A DNA stretch of 27,590 nt from JBCBSP01 sp964561235 (GCA_964561235.1 CAZLOV010000016.1:1-27590); one strand, 5' to 3'; counted from the stretch's first letter, positions 15,574 to 24,072 are shown. Notes: generated by a model from the sequence alone, not told the origin. Made by a program: numbers and translations.

Positions 15574-16973
15574 CCCTCGACGCCAAAGCCGCCCCGTCCG
15601 CGCCGAAAGCCTGGGCCCCGGACAGCTGGCGGGGCAAGCCCGCCCGGCAATTGCCCAACTATCCCGACGCGGGCGCGCTGGCTCGCGTGGAGGCCGAGCT
15701 CGCCCGGCGTCCGCCGCTGGTGTTCGCCGGGGAGGCGCGCCGGCTCAAGCGGCAGCTCTCCAATGTCGCGGCGGGTCAGGCCTTCCTGCTGCAGGGCGGC
15801 GACTGCGCGGAAAGCTTCAAGGAGTTTTCCGCCGAAGGCGTGCGCGACACCTTCCGCGTGCTGCTGCAGATGGCTGTCGTCATGACCTTCGCCGCCGCCA
15901 AGCCGGTGGTGAAGGTCGGCCGCATTGCGGGTCAGTTCTCAAAGCCGCGCTCCGCCGACATGGAGACGCAGGACGGGATCGAGCTGCCCAGCTATCGCGG
16001 CGATTCCATCAACGACATGGCCTTCACGGCCGAAGGCCGCGTGCCCGATCCCGAGCGCCTGCTGAAGGCCTACGACCAATCGGCGGCGACGCTGAACCTG
16101 CTGCGGGCGCTTGCTTCGGGCGGTTATGCGGACCTTCACAACGTGCACCAGTGGACGCTGGATTTCCTTGAGGGTTCGCCGGCGGGCGAGCGCTATCGCG
16201 AATATGCCGGGCGCATCACCGAAGCGCTCGCCTTCATGCGCGCCTGCGGGGTGACGCCGGAAGCCGCGCCGTCGCTTGAGGGGGTGGATTTCTTCACCAG
16301 CCACGAAGCGCTGCACCTGCCGTTCGAGGAGGCGCTGGCGCGCATGGATTCGACCACCGGGCGCTGGTATGCGACCTCCGCCCACATGATCTGGATCGGC
16401 GACCGCACGCGTCAGCCCGACGGCGCGCACGTCGAATTCGCGCGCGGCGTGGAGAACCCGGTCGGCATCAAGTGCGGTCCGACCATGGATCCGGATGATC
16501 TCGTCCGGCTGCTCGACATCCTCAATCCGCGCGACGAGGCGGGTCGCATCGTGCTGATCGCGCGCATGGGCGCCGACAAGGTCGCCGAGGGTCTGCCGCC
16601 TCTGGTGCGAAAGGTGAAGGAGGCGGGCCGCACCGTGGTCTGGTCGTCCGATCCCATGCACGGAAACACGCACAAGGCGGCCAACGGCTACAAGACGCGC
16701 GACTTCGATCGCATCCTTCGCGAGGTGCGTCAGTTCATGGACGTGCTGCGCAGCGAGGGCGTCGAGCCCGGCGGCGTGCATTTCGAAATGACCGGCGGCG
16801 ACGTCACCGAATGCGTTGGCGGCGCCGGGCATCTCTCCGAAGCCGATCTCTCATCCCGGTATCACACCCATTGCGATCCGCGGCTGAACGCCGATCAGGC
16901 GCTGGAAATGGCGTTCCAGATCGCCGACGCGCTCAAGCCCGCAGCGCTCGGGAGCCGGCAGGCGGCGGAGTAG
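15570..16973 (+). CDS. aroG: class II 3-deoxy-7-phosphoheptulonate (DAHP) synthase
   Basis: A 467-aa plant/Pseudomonas-type (class II) DAHP synthase, the first enzyme of the shikimate pathway, condensing phosphoenolpyruvate and erythrose-4-phosphate. Class II landmarks: LLQGGDCAESF, VVKVGRIAGQFSKPRS, YRGDSIND, LHNVHQWTLDF, STTGRWYATSAHMIWIGDRT, GIKCGPTMDPDDL, WSSDPMHGNTHKA and HFEMTGGDVTECVGG. The metal-binding Cys, His, Glu and Asp are in these segments. Length is typical (450-470). The ATG at 15570 overlaps the gor stop; a longer reading from 15540 would invade gor and is less likely. The convergent mltF gene ends only 12 bases later. Confidence 0.95.
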   Translation: MTLDAKAAPSAPKAWAPDSWRGKPARQLPNYPDAGALARVEAELARRPPLVFAGEARRLKRQLSNVAAGQAFLLQGGDCAESFKEFSAEGVRDTFRVLLQMAVVMTFAAAKPVVKVGRIAGQFSKPRSADMETQDGIELPSYRGDSINDMAFTAEGRVPDPERLLKAYDQSAATLNLLRALASGGYADLHNVHQWTLDFLEGSPAGERYREYAGRITEALAFMRACGVTPEAAPSLEGVDFFTSHEALHLPFEEALARMDSTTGRWYATSAHMIWIGDRTRQPDGAHVEFARGVENPVGIKCGPTMDPDDLVRLLDILNPRDEAGRIVLIARMGADKVAEGLPPLVRKVKEAGRTVVWSSDPMHGNTHKAANGYKTRDFDRILREVRQFMDVLRSEGVEPGGVHFEMTGGDVTECVGGAGHLSEADLSSRYHTHCDPRLNADQALEMAFQIADALKPAALGSRQAAE

Positions 16974-16985
16974 GGCGCACGCGTC

Positions 16986-18350
16986 CTAGAGGTTTGCGTC
17001 GAGCAAGGCGCGGTATTGCCGGATCTTGGCGACATAGCGCACGGGCTCGTGGCCGCGTGCGTATCCGTACCGGGTCGTCGTGTAGTACTCCTCCCGCGAG
17101 AGCAGGGGCAGCACCTGACGCAGGTCGGCCCAGCTGTTCTTGTCGAGCCCTTGCCGCTCGGCGAGCGCGCGGGCGTCGTAGAGATGACCCATCCCGACAT
17201 TGTAGGCGGCCAGCGCCATGTGCAGCCGGTCCTCGCCGGTCACCTCCTCGGGCAGGCGATCGTAGAGATCGGCCAGGTGCGCCGCCCCGCCGCGGATCGA
17301 CTGCACAGGGTCGGTGCGGTCTTCAACGCCGACACGGCGCGCCGTCGGAAGGGTGAGCATCATCACGCCGCGCACGCCTGTGGGGCTCACGGCTTCCGGG
17401 TCCCAATGGCTTTCCTGATAGCCCTGCGCGGCGAGGATGCGCCGGTCGAGTTCCGCTGAACGCGCCGCCTCGACGAAATAGGGCTGAAGCGGCGGCAGGC
17501 GGTCCTGCAGCCGGCGGATGAAGCGGGCCACGTCCACATAGTCGAACTGGCGCACCGCGCCGTACCAGCGCTCGTCGAGCGCTTCCAGAAGGCCGTCCTC
17601 GTGCGCGTCCGCGAACCATTCGCCCAGCCAGGCGTCCAGCGCCTCGGCTTCAAGCGGCAGCGCCCAGGCGAGGGTCTGCTCGCCGGTCAGGTCGAGGGGC
17701 GTCTCGATCTCGGGAAAGCGCAGCCGTGCGAAGGCGATCAGATTGGAGTCCGCCACCGTGCAGTCGAGCCGTCCGTCCTGAACGGCCTCCAGAAGCGGCA
17801 TCGCGGAGGCGTGGTCGCGCGTCTCGAACGCAAGCCCGGGATGCGCTTCGGCAAGCTCCGTCAGACGCTCTTCATAGCTTGAGCCGGCGACGACGGCGAT
17901 GCGCAGCCCGGCGAGCGCCTCGGGCGCGGCGGGCATCGCGCCGCCGCGGCGGCAGGCGAGCTGTTGCGTGACCGCCTTGTAGGCCGGCGCAAAGCGCATG
18001 CGCTGCTCGCGCGTGGCGGTGACCGTAACGCCTGCTGCTGCAAGATGGGCTTCGCCTGCCGCGACCCTGTCGAGGGCGGCGTCGAGGTCGGGCGCAATGT
18101 CGTACCGGACGGAGACGCCGAGCGCCTGCGCCATTTCGCTGACGAGATCCACCTCGTATCCGGTCGGCGCGCCATCCGAGACGGCGTATGTGGTGGGGCT
18201 TTCGACGGTGACGACGACGATCTCGCCCGCCTCCCGGATCGCTTCGGGCGTAAGGTCCAGCTGCACGGGCGCTTCACGGCCGCAGCCGGCGGCGAGCAGC
18301 GCAAACGCGAAGGCGGCGGGGCGGGCGGCGCGAAAGAACGGTCTGATCAA
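16986..18350 (-). CDS. mltF: membrane-bound lytic murein transglycosylase F
   Basis: A 454-aa lipoprotein that cleaves peptidoglycan with formation of 1,6-anhydro ends. After a signal with lipobox LLAAGC (C23) there is an ABC-binding-protein-like domain (about 40-265, starting EIVVVTVESPTTYAV), then an SLT domain with catalytic E313 in YQESHWDPEA, followed by SPTGVRGVMML and AAYNVGMGHL. This two-domain order defines MltF. The start is a TTG at 18350: in-frame codons upstream reach a stop (TGA) without any ATG or GTG, and GAGG lies just before the TTG. The upstream hairpin at 18431-18459 separates it from the HU gene, so it probably has its own promoter. Confidence 0.92.
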   Translation of the reverse strand: MIRPFFRAARPAAFAFALLAAGCGREAPVQLDLTPEAIREAGEIVVVTVESPTTYAVSDGAPTGYEVDLVSEMAQALGVSVRYDIAPDLDAALDRVAAGEAHLAAAGVTVTATREQRMRFAPAYKAVTQQLACRRGGAMPAAPEALAGLRIAVVAGSSYEERLTELAEAHPGLAFETRDHASAMPLLEAVQDGRLDCTVADSNLIAFARLRFPEIETPLDLTGEQTLAWALPLEAEALDAWLGEWFADAHEDGLLEALDERWYGAVRQFDYVDVARFIRRLQDRLPPLQPYFVEAARSAELDRRILAAQGYQESHWDPEAVSPTGVRGVMMLTLPTARRVGVEDRTDPVQSIRGGAAHLADLYDRLPEEVTGEDRLHMALAAYNVGMGHLYDARALAERQGLDKNSWADLRQVLPLLSREEYYTTTRYGYARGHEPVRYVAKIRQYRALLDANL

Positions 18351-18430
18351 GAAGGCCTCGATGAAGCTTCAGTCGATACATGAAGCTAGCGCAGCCTTGA
18401 GCGGGTTCCAAACAGCGTCCGGACAAGACG

Positions 18431-18459
18431 ACGCCGCCCGGCGAGGGACCGGGCGGCGT
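18431..18459 (-). terminator. terminator of the HU gene
   Basis: A perfect 11-bp stem, ACGCCGCCCGG (18431-18441) with CCGGGCGGCGT (18449-18459), and a 7-base loop. It lies 46 bases beyond the stop of the HU gene on the minus strand and is followed there by CGTCTTGTCC, a T-rich though imperfect tail. Confidence 0.65.
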
Positions 18460-18505
18460 TGAATGTCCAGGTCAGCGCAAAGGAGCAGGGCTCCCCGCTG
18501 CCGGA

Positions 18506-18772
18506 TCAGATGTCCTTGAGCGCGGAGGCCGGACGGAAGGCGAGCTGCGTCTTGGCCTTCGACATCATCTTGTCGCCCGTGCGCGGGTTGCGCACTTCGC
18601 GCGCTTCGCGGTGCTTGGGATGGAACGTGCCGAACCCGGCGAGCTGGACGCTGTCGCCTTTCTTGGCGGTCGCGATCACGGACTCGATCAGCGCGTCGAT
18701 CGCTTCGCCGGCCTGCGCGCGGGTGATCCCCGCCTTGTCGGAGACAGCCTTGGCGAGATCAGACTTGTTCAT
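18506..18772 (-). CDS. hup: HU-family DNA-binding protein
   Basis: An 88-aa histone-like protein that bends and compacts DNA. It starts MNKSDLAKAVSDKAGITR, carries the dimer core VQLAGFGTF, and has the DNA-minor-groove arm around VRNPRTGDKM with the Pro that intercalates, ending FRPASALKDI. Length and motifs are those of HU (about 90 aa). AAGGGGG upstream of the ATG serves as ribosome-binding site. It is monocistronic, with a strong hairpin behind it and a gap of about 209 bases in front, where its promoter must lie; I could not assign -35/-10 boxes with confidence. Confidence 0.95.
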   Translation of the reverse strand: MNKSDLAKAVSDKAGITRAQAGEAIDALIESVIATAKKGDSVQLAGFGTFHPKHREAREVRNPRTGDKMMSKAKTQLAFRPASALKDI

Positions 18773-18981
18773 GAGGGTTCCCCCTTCGTGTGTTTATGGA
18801 ACGGCGGAGGCTAGGCCGGCGCGCCGATGTGACAGGAATTCGAATAGGGAGCGATTCTCGCCCCGGAAAGCAAGCGGATACAGGGAGATTCAGCGATTTT
18901 CGCGAGTTTTCCACAGGCTCGGTTGTCTTGCATGGACGCAAAACGGCTGAAAACCGGCCCGTTGTTTGCAATCTGGAAACC

Positions 18982-19164
18982 ATGAAGATTGCTTCGGCCC
19001 TGTTCCCGCGCGGCGTCGCGCCGCTGGTTTTCGGCCTCGCCGCGGCTCTGGCGGGCTACGCCCTCCTGCGCGCCGCAGGCGCGGACGTCTTCCCCAGCGC
19101 GCTTGCGGGCGCGATTGCCGGCGGGTGGACGCTCGGCCGGCTCATGCGGAGGGTTTCGGCCTGA
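18982..19164 (+). CDS. small predicted membrane protein, 60 aa
   Basis: A short ORF starting MKIASALFPRGVAPL. It has two hydrophobic segments (about residues 12-30 and 34-50) and a basic end GRLMRRVSA, the layout of a small helical-hairpin membrane protein. The gene is divergent from the HU gene and ends 4 bases before the stop of the convergent oxidoreductase gene. I do not recognise a family. The reading frame is open and membrane-like, but with so few residues it could be spurious. Confidence 0.5.
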   Translation: MKIASALFPRGVAPLVFGLAAALAGYALLRAAGADVFPSALAGAIAGGWTLGRLMRRVSA

Positions 19165-19168
19165 GCGG

Positions 19169-20164
19169 TCAGAGCCTGACCAGCATCTTGCCGATGTTTT
19201 CGCCGGTGAAGAGGCCCATGAAGGCGTCCGGCGTCTGCTCCACGCCGTCATAGACCGTGTCTCGGGTTTTCACCCGGCCTTCGTTCATCCAGCGCGACAG
19301 ATCGCCGATGAACTCCGCCTGCAGGTCGAGGTGATCGCTGACGATGAAGCCCTGCAGCCGCAGCGACTTCGCCACGATCTGCACGAGATTGGACGGTCCG
19401 GGCTGCGGCGTCTCGTCATTATAGCGTGCAATCATCCCGCACTCAGCCGCCCGGCCGAAGCGCTTGAGCGTGTTGAGCGCGGCTTCGAGATGATCCCCGC
19501 CGACATTGTCGAAATAGCACTCGATCCCTTCCGGCGCCGCCTCGCGGACGGCTGCGGAGAGGTCTGCGGCGCTCCGGTAATCGATGGCGGCGTCCGCGCC
19601 GATCTCTGCGACGAAGGCGGTCTTCTCCGCGCCGCCCGCCGTGCCGATCACGCGCGCGCCCATCGCCTTGGCGAACTGGACGCTGGCCGAGCCGACCGCG
19701 CCGGCGGCTGCGCTCATCCAGAGCGTCTCGCCCTCCTTGAGCTCCAGAATGCGCTTGAGGCCGACATAAGCCGTCATGCCTGTCAGCCCTGCGACGCCGA
19801 GATAGGCCTGGGCGGGCAGCAGGTCTGCGTCGATCTTCATCACGGCGCCGGCGGGCGCGACATAGCCCTCGCGCCAGCCGAACATGGACATGACCCAGTC
19901 GCCTTCCGAAAACTCCGGCGCGCGCGAGCTTTCCACCTGTCCGACCGCGCCGCCCTGCATGGGCTCGCCGGGCCTGAACGGATCGATATAGGTTTTGATC
20001 CCGGTCATGCGCCCGCGCATGTACGGGTCCACGGAGAGCCAGGCGTTCTTCACGCGGACTTCGCCGTCGGCGGGATCGGGCAGTTCGACTTCAGCAAGTT
20101 CGAAATACTCGGGTTTCACCGGGCCGGTGAAGTTCCGGGTCAGGCGGATTTCGCGGGATTTCAT
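19169..20164 (-). CDS. NADP-dependent zinc-free MDR oxidoreductase (CurA/leukotriene-B4-dehydrogenase-like)
   Basis: A 331-aa medium-chain reductase. The N-terminus has SVDPYMRGRM and GGAVGQVESS, and the cofactor domain has AAAGAVGSASVQFAKAMGARVIGTAGG, then YFDNVGGDHLEAAL and RAAECGMIARYN. These are typical of the zinc-independent CurA/PTGR group that reduces double bonds of 2-alkenals or enones with NADPH. The Cys/His zinc ligands of alcohol dehydrogenases are absent. The ATG at 20164 follows GGAGCAAAGCC, which contains a ribosome-binding site. The upstream membrane-protein gene stops 11 bases earlier on the same strand, so the two may form an operon. Confidence 0.87.
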   Translation of the reverse strand: MKSREIRLTRNFTGPVKPEYFELAEVELPDPADGEVRVKNAWLSVDPYMRGRMTGIKTYIDPFRPGEPMQGGAVGQVESSRAPEFSEGDWVMSMFGWREGYVAPAGAVMKIDADLLPAQAYLGVAGLTGMTAYVGLKRILELKEGETLWMSAAAGAVGSASVQFAKAMGARVIGTAGGAEKTAFVAEIGADAAIDYRSAADLSAAVREAAPEGIECYFDNVGGDHLEAALNTLKRFGRAAECGMIARYNDETPQPGPSNLVQIVAKSLRLQGFIVSDHLDLQAEFIGDLSRWMNEGRVKTRDTVYDGVEQTPDAFMGLFTGENIGKMLVRL

Positions 20165-20175
20165 GGCTTTGCTCC

Positions 20176-20958
20176 TCAGGCGGGCGCCTCGGCTGTTGCG
20201 GCGAGCAGGTCGAGAATGCTCACGTCGAACGCGGCGAGCACGGCGGTCTGAACGGCGAAGCCAAGCACGCTCGAAATGATCAGGGCCGGGAGCGTGACCG
20301 CCAGCAGGATGAGACACAAGACGATGCGGCCCGCCACGCCGGTTTCGTAGGCCTCCGGGGCCAGCCGGACAAATGTTGCAAGGAAAATGGCGATCGAGGC
20401 CAGCCAGCCCAGCATGAACGCGTCGTAGCCCACGAGGCCGACGGGCAGGATGGCGATGCCGAAGACAGTGCCGGCGTTAGACGCGATGAGATAAACCAGC
20501 ACATGACGCCACCAGCCGACGGACGGCCGGAACACCTTCAACGCGATGATGAAGACGCATGAAGACAGGAATATGATCGGCCACGCCGCATAGCCCTGCC
20601 ACTGCTTGAGGGCGTCGTCGACGTCGCGCGGGCCCACGCCCTGCGCCGCCAGATAGGCCTCGACCTGCGCGAGGTCGTTCAATGCGAGGCTCTCCAGGCC
20701 CGCAACAGGCGCATCCGTGAAGGCGAGGCCCGCCAGGAAGATCCCGCTGACGAGAAAAAACATCTTCAGCGTGGACAGATAGCGCTCCTCGACGCCGCGG
20801 CGGGCTTCATCGAGAATCGCTGACGGGCGGATATAGAGATCGCGCAGATGCCGCCAGAGGCGCCCGCCCGGGCTTACGCCCACGACGGCCTCCGCCATTT
20901 CATTGAGGTCCGGGCCGCGTTCCGCGCCGGTCTTGTCGCTTTCCTTGCGCTCGCTCAT
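20176..20958 (-). CDS. predicted multi-spanning membrane protein
   Basis: A 260-aa protein with an acidic soluble N-terminus (MSERKESDKTGAERG), then LWRHLRDLYIRPSAILDEARRG and four to five hydrophobic segments between about residues 65 and 255. The arrangement resembles DUF3667/Yip1-like membrane proteins, but the zinc-ribbon cysteines typical of DUF3667 are missing, so I give no family name. A loop (about 95-125) between helices lies probably in the periplasm. I place the start at the ATG at 20958; an in-frame ATG about 10 codons upstream is possible. It precedes the MDR oxidoreductase by 11 bases and is divergent from the Gfo/Idh/MocA gene. Confidence 0.65.
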   Translation of the reverse strand: MSERKESDKTGAERGPDLNEMAEAVVGVSPGGRLWRHLRDLYIRPSAILDEARRGVEERYLSTLKMFFLVSGIFLAGLAFTDAPVAGLESLALNDLAQVEAYLAAQGVGPRDVDDALKQWQGYAAWPIIFLSSCVFIIALKVFRPSVGWWRHVLVYLIASNAGTVFGIAILPVGLVGYDAFMLGWLASIAIFLATFVRLAPEAYETGVAGRIVLCLILLAVTLPALIISSVLGFAVQTAVLAAFDVSILDLLAATAEAPA

Positions 20959-21026
20959 GGCGTGTCGTTCCCAGCCGCCGCGCATCGCGGTTGCGCCCGC
21001 GCGCGCGGCATGCAAGTTGCCGCGCC

Positions 21027-21980
21027 ATGACGGATTTGAACAGACCGCTTCTCGCCGGCGTCGTCGGCGCCGGCGTTTTCGGAGGTTATCACGCCTCCAA
21101 ATACGCCGCCGACGCGCGCACGGAACTCGCCGGCGTGTTCGATCCGGTGTCCGATCACGCCCGGGCGGCGTGCGAGGCGCATGGCGGGGAGGTTTTCGCC
21201 TCACTGCAGGGGTTGATTGAGGCTTGCGACGTGATCACCGTGGCGAGCCCTGCAGTGTTCCACCATGACGCGGCGCGCCGCGCCCTCCTTGCGGGGCGGT
21301 CCGTGCTGGTGGAGAAGCCCATTTCGGCGACCGTCGAAGAAGGCCGCGAACTGGTCGCCCTGGCTGCGGAAAAGAGCCTCGTGCTTCAGGTCGGCCATCA
21401 GGAGCGCTTCGTATTCAAGGCGATGGGCCTGCTCGCCCCGGCCGGAGGGACGCTGCCGCGCGTGTCCGCTCTCGCCGCGCGGCGGATGGGCACGCCGAGC
21501 GCGCGCAATCTCGACGTCTCGGTGACCTTGGACCTCATGATCCATGATCTTGACCTTGTCCTCGCACTGGCCGGCGAAGCCCCGGTGCGGGTCGAGGCGG
21601 AGATGCTCGCCAGCCGCGCCAGCCTCGCTGATCACGTGCGCTGCCGCCTGACCTTCGAAAACGGGCTGACGGCCGAGCTTGAATCCAGCCGCGTCGCGGA
21701 TGAACGCGACCGGGTCATGGCGCTGGACTTCGAGGACGGCGCGCAGGTTTCCGTCGATTTCATCGGCAAGGCGTTCGAGAACGGCGCCGGTCTGCCGCTC
21801 GATCCGGATTTCGCCGAACGCCCGGAAGCGAAAGACAGCCTCGGCGCGAATGTTTCCGCGTTCATCAGCGCAGTCCTCGGCGGCCCCGCCGGGCCCGCTG
21901 CGAGCGGCGCAGCCGGCCTTCTCGCCCTTGAAACCGCTCTTGCCATCGACGCCGCCGCCGGCGGCCGCAGCCGCATCTGA
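21027..21980 (+). CDS. Gfo/Idh/MocA family oxidoreductase
   Basis: A 317-aa NAD(P)-dependent sugar (often UDP-sugar or inositol) oxidoreductase. The Rossmann motif is GVVGAGVFGGYH (about 11-22), the catalytic lysine is in VEKP (K97), and the second active-site motif is DLMIHDLD (about 169-176). VGHQERF (122-128) and the phrase DVSVTLDLMIHD recall the subgroup often located in lipid A (lpxA-lpxB) clusters, some members of which oxidise UDP-GlcNAc; this is from memory and uncertain. The ATG at 21027 follows a weak ribosome-binding site. gltX begins 26 bases downstream, so the two are probably cotranscribed. Confidence 0.85.
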   Translation: MTDLNRPLLAGVVGAGVFGGYHASKYAADARTELAGVFDPVSDHARAACEAHGGEVFASLQGLIEACDVITVASPAVFHHDAARRALLAGRSVLVEKPISATVEEGRELVALAAEKSLVLQVGHQERFVFKAMGLLAPAGGTLPRVSALAARRMGTPSARNLDVSVTLDLMIHDLDLVLALAGEAPVRVEAEMLASRASLADHVRCRLTFENGLTAELESSRVADERDRVMALDFEDGAQVSVDFIGKAFENGAGLPLDPDFAERPEAKDSLGANVSAFISAVLGGPAGPAASGAAGLLALETALAIDAAAGGRSRI

Positions 21981-22006
21981 TCCACCCTCCAGAGGCGCCG
22001 TCCGCC

Positions 22007-23353
22007 ATGACCGTCAAAGTCCGTTTCGCCCCTAGCCCCACCGGCCGGCTCCATGTCGGTAATGTCCGCACCGCGCTGATGAACGTGCTGTTCGCGCGGC
22101 GCCATGAGGGCGCGTTCCTGCTGCGCATCGACGACACCGACACGGAGCGCTCCACCGCCGAGCACGAGGCGGCCATCAAGGCCGACCTGTCCTGGCTCGG
22201 TTTGCGCTGGGAGGAGAGCTTCAACCAGTCCGGCCGCTTTGAGCGCTATGACGCGGTGCGCGACGCGCTCATCTCCAGCGGCCTGCTCTATCCCTGCTAC
22301 GAGACCGAGGAGGAGCTCGACCGCAAGCGCAAGATCCAGCGCGCCCAGGGCAAGCCGCCGGTCTATGACCGCGCCGCGTTGAAGCTCAGCGCTTCGGAGA
22401 AGGCGGCGCTGGAGGCTGAAGGCCGCAAGCCCCACTGGCGCTTCAAGCTTTCCGGCGGCCGCATCGAATGGACCGACCTGGTCCGCGGCCCCAGCCGGAT
22501 CGAGACCAGCTCGATCTCCGATCCGATCCTCGTACGCGAGGACGGCAGCTATCTCTACACCCTGCCGAGCGTGGTCGACGATATCGACTCAGGCGTCACC
22601 CACGTCATTCGCGGTGAGGATCACGTCACCAACTCCGCCGCCCAGATAGAAATCTTCGAGGCGATCGCCGGGCAGGGCGGCGCGCCGGAGATGGGCCATT
22701 TCCCGCTGCTCGTCGGCGCGGACGGCGAAAAGCTCTCCAAGCGCCTCGGCTCGCTCTCGATCGAGGGTTTGCGCGAGACCGAGGGGGTGGAGCCGATGGC
22801 CATCCTCTCGCTTCTCGCCAAGATCGGCACGTCGGATCCGGTCGAACCGCGGGCGACGATCGACGCGCTCGCGTCCGAGTTCGACTTCGCGAAAATATCC
22901 CGCACGCCCGCGCGGTTCGATCCGGCCGAACTCATGCGGCTCAACGCGCGGATCATCCACGAGACGCCCTATGCGGACGCAGCAGGGCGCTTGCGCGCGC
23001 TCGGCGCCGATGGCGGCGAGGCCTTCTGGCTCGCCGTGCGGCCCAATCTCGACCGGCTTGCGGACGCCGCAGAGGCCTGGCGCATGGTCGAGGGACCGAT
23101 CGAGCCCGTTATCGAGGATGCGGATTTCGCCGCTGAGGCCGCCGAACTTCTCCCCGCGGGCGAGCTGACGGGGGAGAGTTGGGGGATCTGGACGAACGCC
23201 GTGAAGGAAAAGACCGGCCGCAAGGGCAAGCAGCTCTTCATGCCGCTGCGTCACGCGCTGACCGGACAGGCCCGCGGCCCGGAAATGGCCGTCCTGCTGC
23301 CGTTGATCGGGCGGGAGAAGGCCCGCCGCCGTCTGCTTGGCGAGGCCGTCTAG
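22007..23353 (+). CDS. gltX: glutamyl-tRNA synthetase
   Basis: A 448-aa class I aminoacyl-tRNA synthetase that attaches Glu to tRNA-Glu (and in many bacteria without GlnRS also to tRNA-Gln for later amidation). The HIGH motif appears as PSPTGRLHVGN (HVGN at 16-19), the KMSKS motif as EKLSKR (242-246). Other family segments: LLRIDDTDTERS, YPCYETEEELD, IRGEDHVTNSAAQI and the C-terminal GRKGKQLFMPLRHALTG. The length matches the shorter alphaproteobacterial GluRS; such genomes often carry a second copy, so this may be GltX1 or GltX2. AGAGG precedes the ATG at 22007. Confidence 0.95.
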   Translation: MTVKVRFAPSPTGRLHVGNVRTALMNVLFARRHEGAFLLRIDDTDTERSTAEHEAAIKADLSWLGLRWEESFNQSGRFERYDAVRDALISSGLLYPCYETEEELDRKRKIQRAQGKPPVYDRAALKLSASEKAALEAEGRKPHWRFKLSGGRIEWTDLVRGPSRIETSSISDPILVREDGSYLYTLPSVVDDIDSGVTHVIRGEDHVTNSAAQIEIFEAIAGQGGAPEMGHFPLLVGADGEKLSKRLGSLSIEGLRETEGVEPMAILSLLAKIGTSDPVEPRATIDALASEFDFAKISRTPARFDPAELMRLNARIIHETPYADAAGRLRALGADGGEAFWLAVRPNLDRLADAAEAWRMVEGPIEPVIEDADFAAEAAELLPAGELTGESWGIWTNAVKEKTGRKGKQLFMPLRHALTGQARGPEMAVLLPLIGREKARRRLLGEAV

Positions 23354-23355
23354 GG

Positions 23356-23374
23356 AAAAGGCGGACGATCCGCC
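23356..23374 (-). terminator. terminator of the LOG-family gene
   Basis: On the minus strand GGCGGA-TCG-TCCGCC (complement of 23360-23374) is followed directly by TTTTCCC. It begins 2 bases after the stop of the LOG-family gene and lies between two convergent genes. The stem is short (6 bp) but perfect and the T run is in the right place. Confidence 0.6.
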
Positions 23375-23375
23375 G

Positions 23376-23924
23376 TCATTCCGCAGCCTTCGGGATCGCC
23401 GGGGCGAGGGCGATGAAGGCGTCGTCAAGCGTGTCGGCGAAGATGAGCCCGTCGGCGAGGCTGTCCGGGGCGAAGCCGTACGCGCGCATATTCGCGAACA
23501 AGGCTTCGAGAGGGCCCCAGAAGGTCCGGTCGACCACCGCGATCGGCTTCTGGTGCACGCCGAGGCGCCGGCGCGTCACGACGTCGAAAATCTCCTCCAG
23601 CGTGCCTGCGCCGCCGGGCAGGGCCAGGAACGCGTCGCTCTCGCCGATCATCATCGCCTTGCGCGCGCCCATGGTGGCGACCTTGCGCAGTTCGATGCCG
23701 GGCAGGGCGCCTTCGCGCGGCAGCATGAATTCAGGGATGATCCCCAGCACAGGACCGCCGGCGTCCAGAGCAGCCTGCGCGCATGCGCCCATCAGGCCGC
23801 AATCGCCGCCGCCATAAACCAGCCGGAGCCCGGCAACCGCGATCCGCGCGCCGGCTGCGCGCGCAAGCGTTGCGTGCTCCGGCGCGCCCGGTCCCGATCC
23901 CGTGAAGACGCATACGCTCCGCAT
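23376..23924 (-). CDS. LOG family protein (nucleoside 5'-monophosphate phosphoribohydrolase, TIGR00730-like)
   Basis: A 182-aa Rossmann-fold enzyme. The LOG signature PGGAGTLEE is at 103-111 and the partner Arg is in GARKAMM (R88). The N-terminal CVFTGSGPG and VYGGGDCGLMG supply the nucleotide-binding loops. LOG proteins split AMP or cytokinin nucleotides into ribose 5-phosphate and the free base. The bacterial role is usually unknown. The start is the ATG at 23924 (MRSVCVF), the normal N-terminus of the family; the longer reading upstream is spurious. It is divergent from the LysM gene over 148 bases and has its own terminator. Confidence 0.88.
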   Translation of the reverse strand: MRSVCVFTGSGPGAPEHATLARAAGARIAVAGLRLVYGGGDCGLMGACAQAALDAGGPVLGIIPEFMLPREGALPGIELRKVATMGARKAMMIGESDAFLALPGGAGTLEEIFDVVTRRRLGVHQKPIAVVDRTFWGPLEALFANMRAYGFAPDSLADGLIFADTLDDAFIALAPAIPKAAE

Positions 23925-24022
23925 TTTCGCCACGCCTCTGGATGATGCTTTCACAATTCGCCGATTGCTCCCGGACGGAGGAGTAAGGCATTCCCCGGCC
24001 GCAGGCGAGCCCGCCGCGCGAC

Positions 24023-24052
24023 TTGACAGCCGGGGCGACCCGCCCGTCGTAT
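24023..24052 (+). promoter_or_regulatory. promoter of the LysM protein gene
   Basis: A consensus -35 box TTGACA (24023-24028, preceded by C as in alphaproteobacterial CTTGAC) and, after 18 bases, TCGTAT (24047-24052) that keeps T1, A5 and T6 of the -10 box. Transcription would start near 24059, just at the ribosome-binding site AAGGAG (24059-24064). Confidence 0.45.
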
Positions 24053-24072
24053 CAGGGCAAGGAGCCTTGTTC

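Noticed and set aside
18908..18916. TTTTCCACA, one base from a DnaA box, in the HU upstream region
   Set aside because: A single imperfect box with no companions, no A+T-rich unwinding region and no origin genes nearby.
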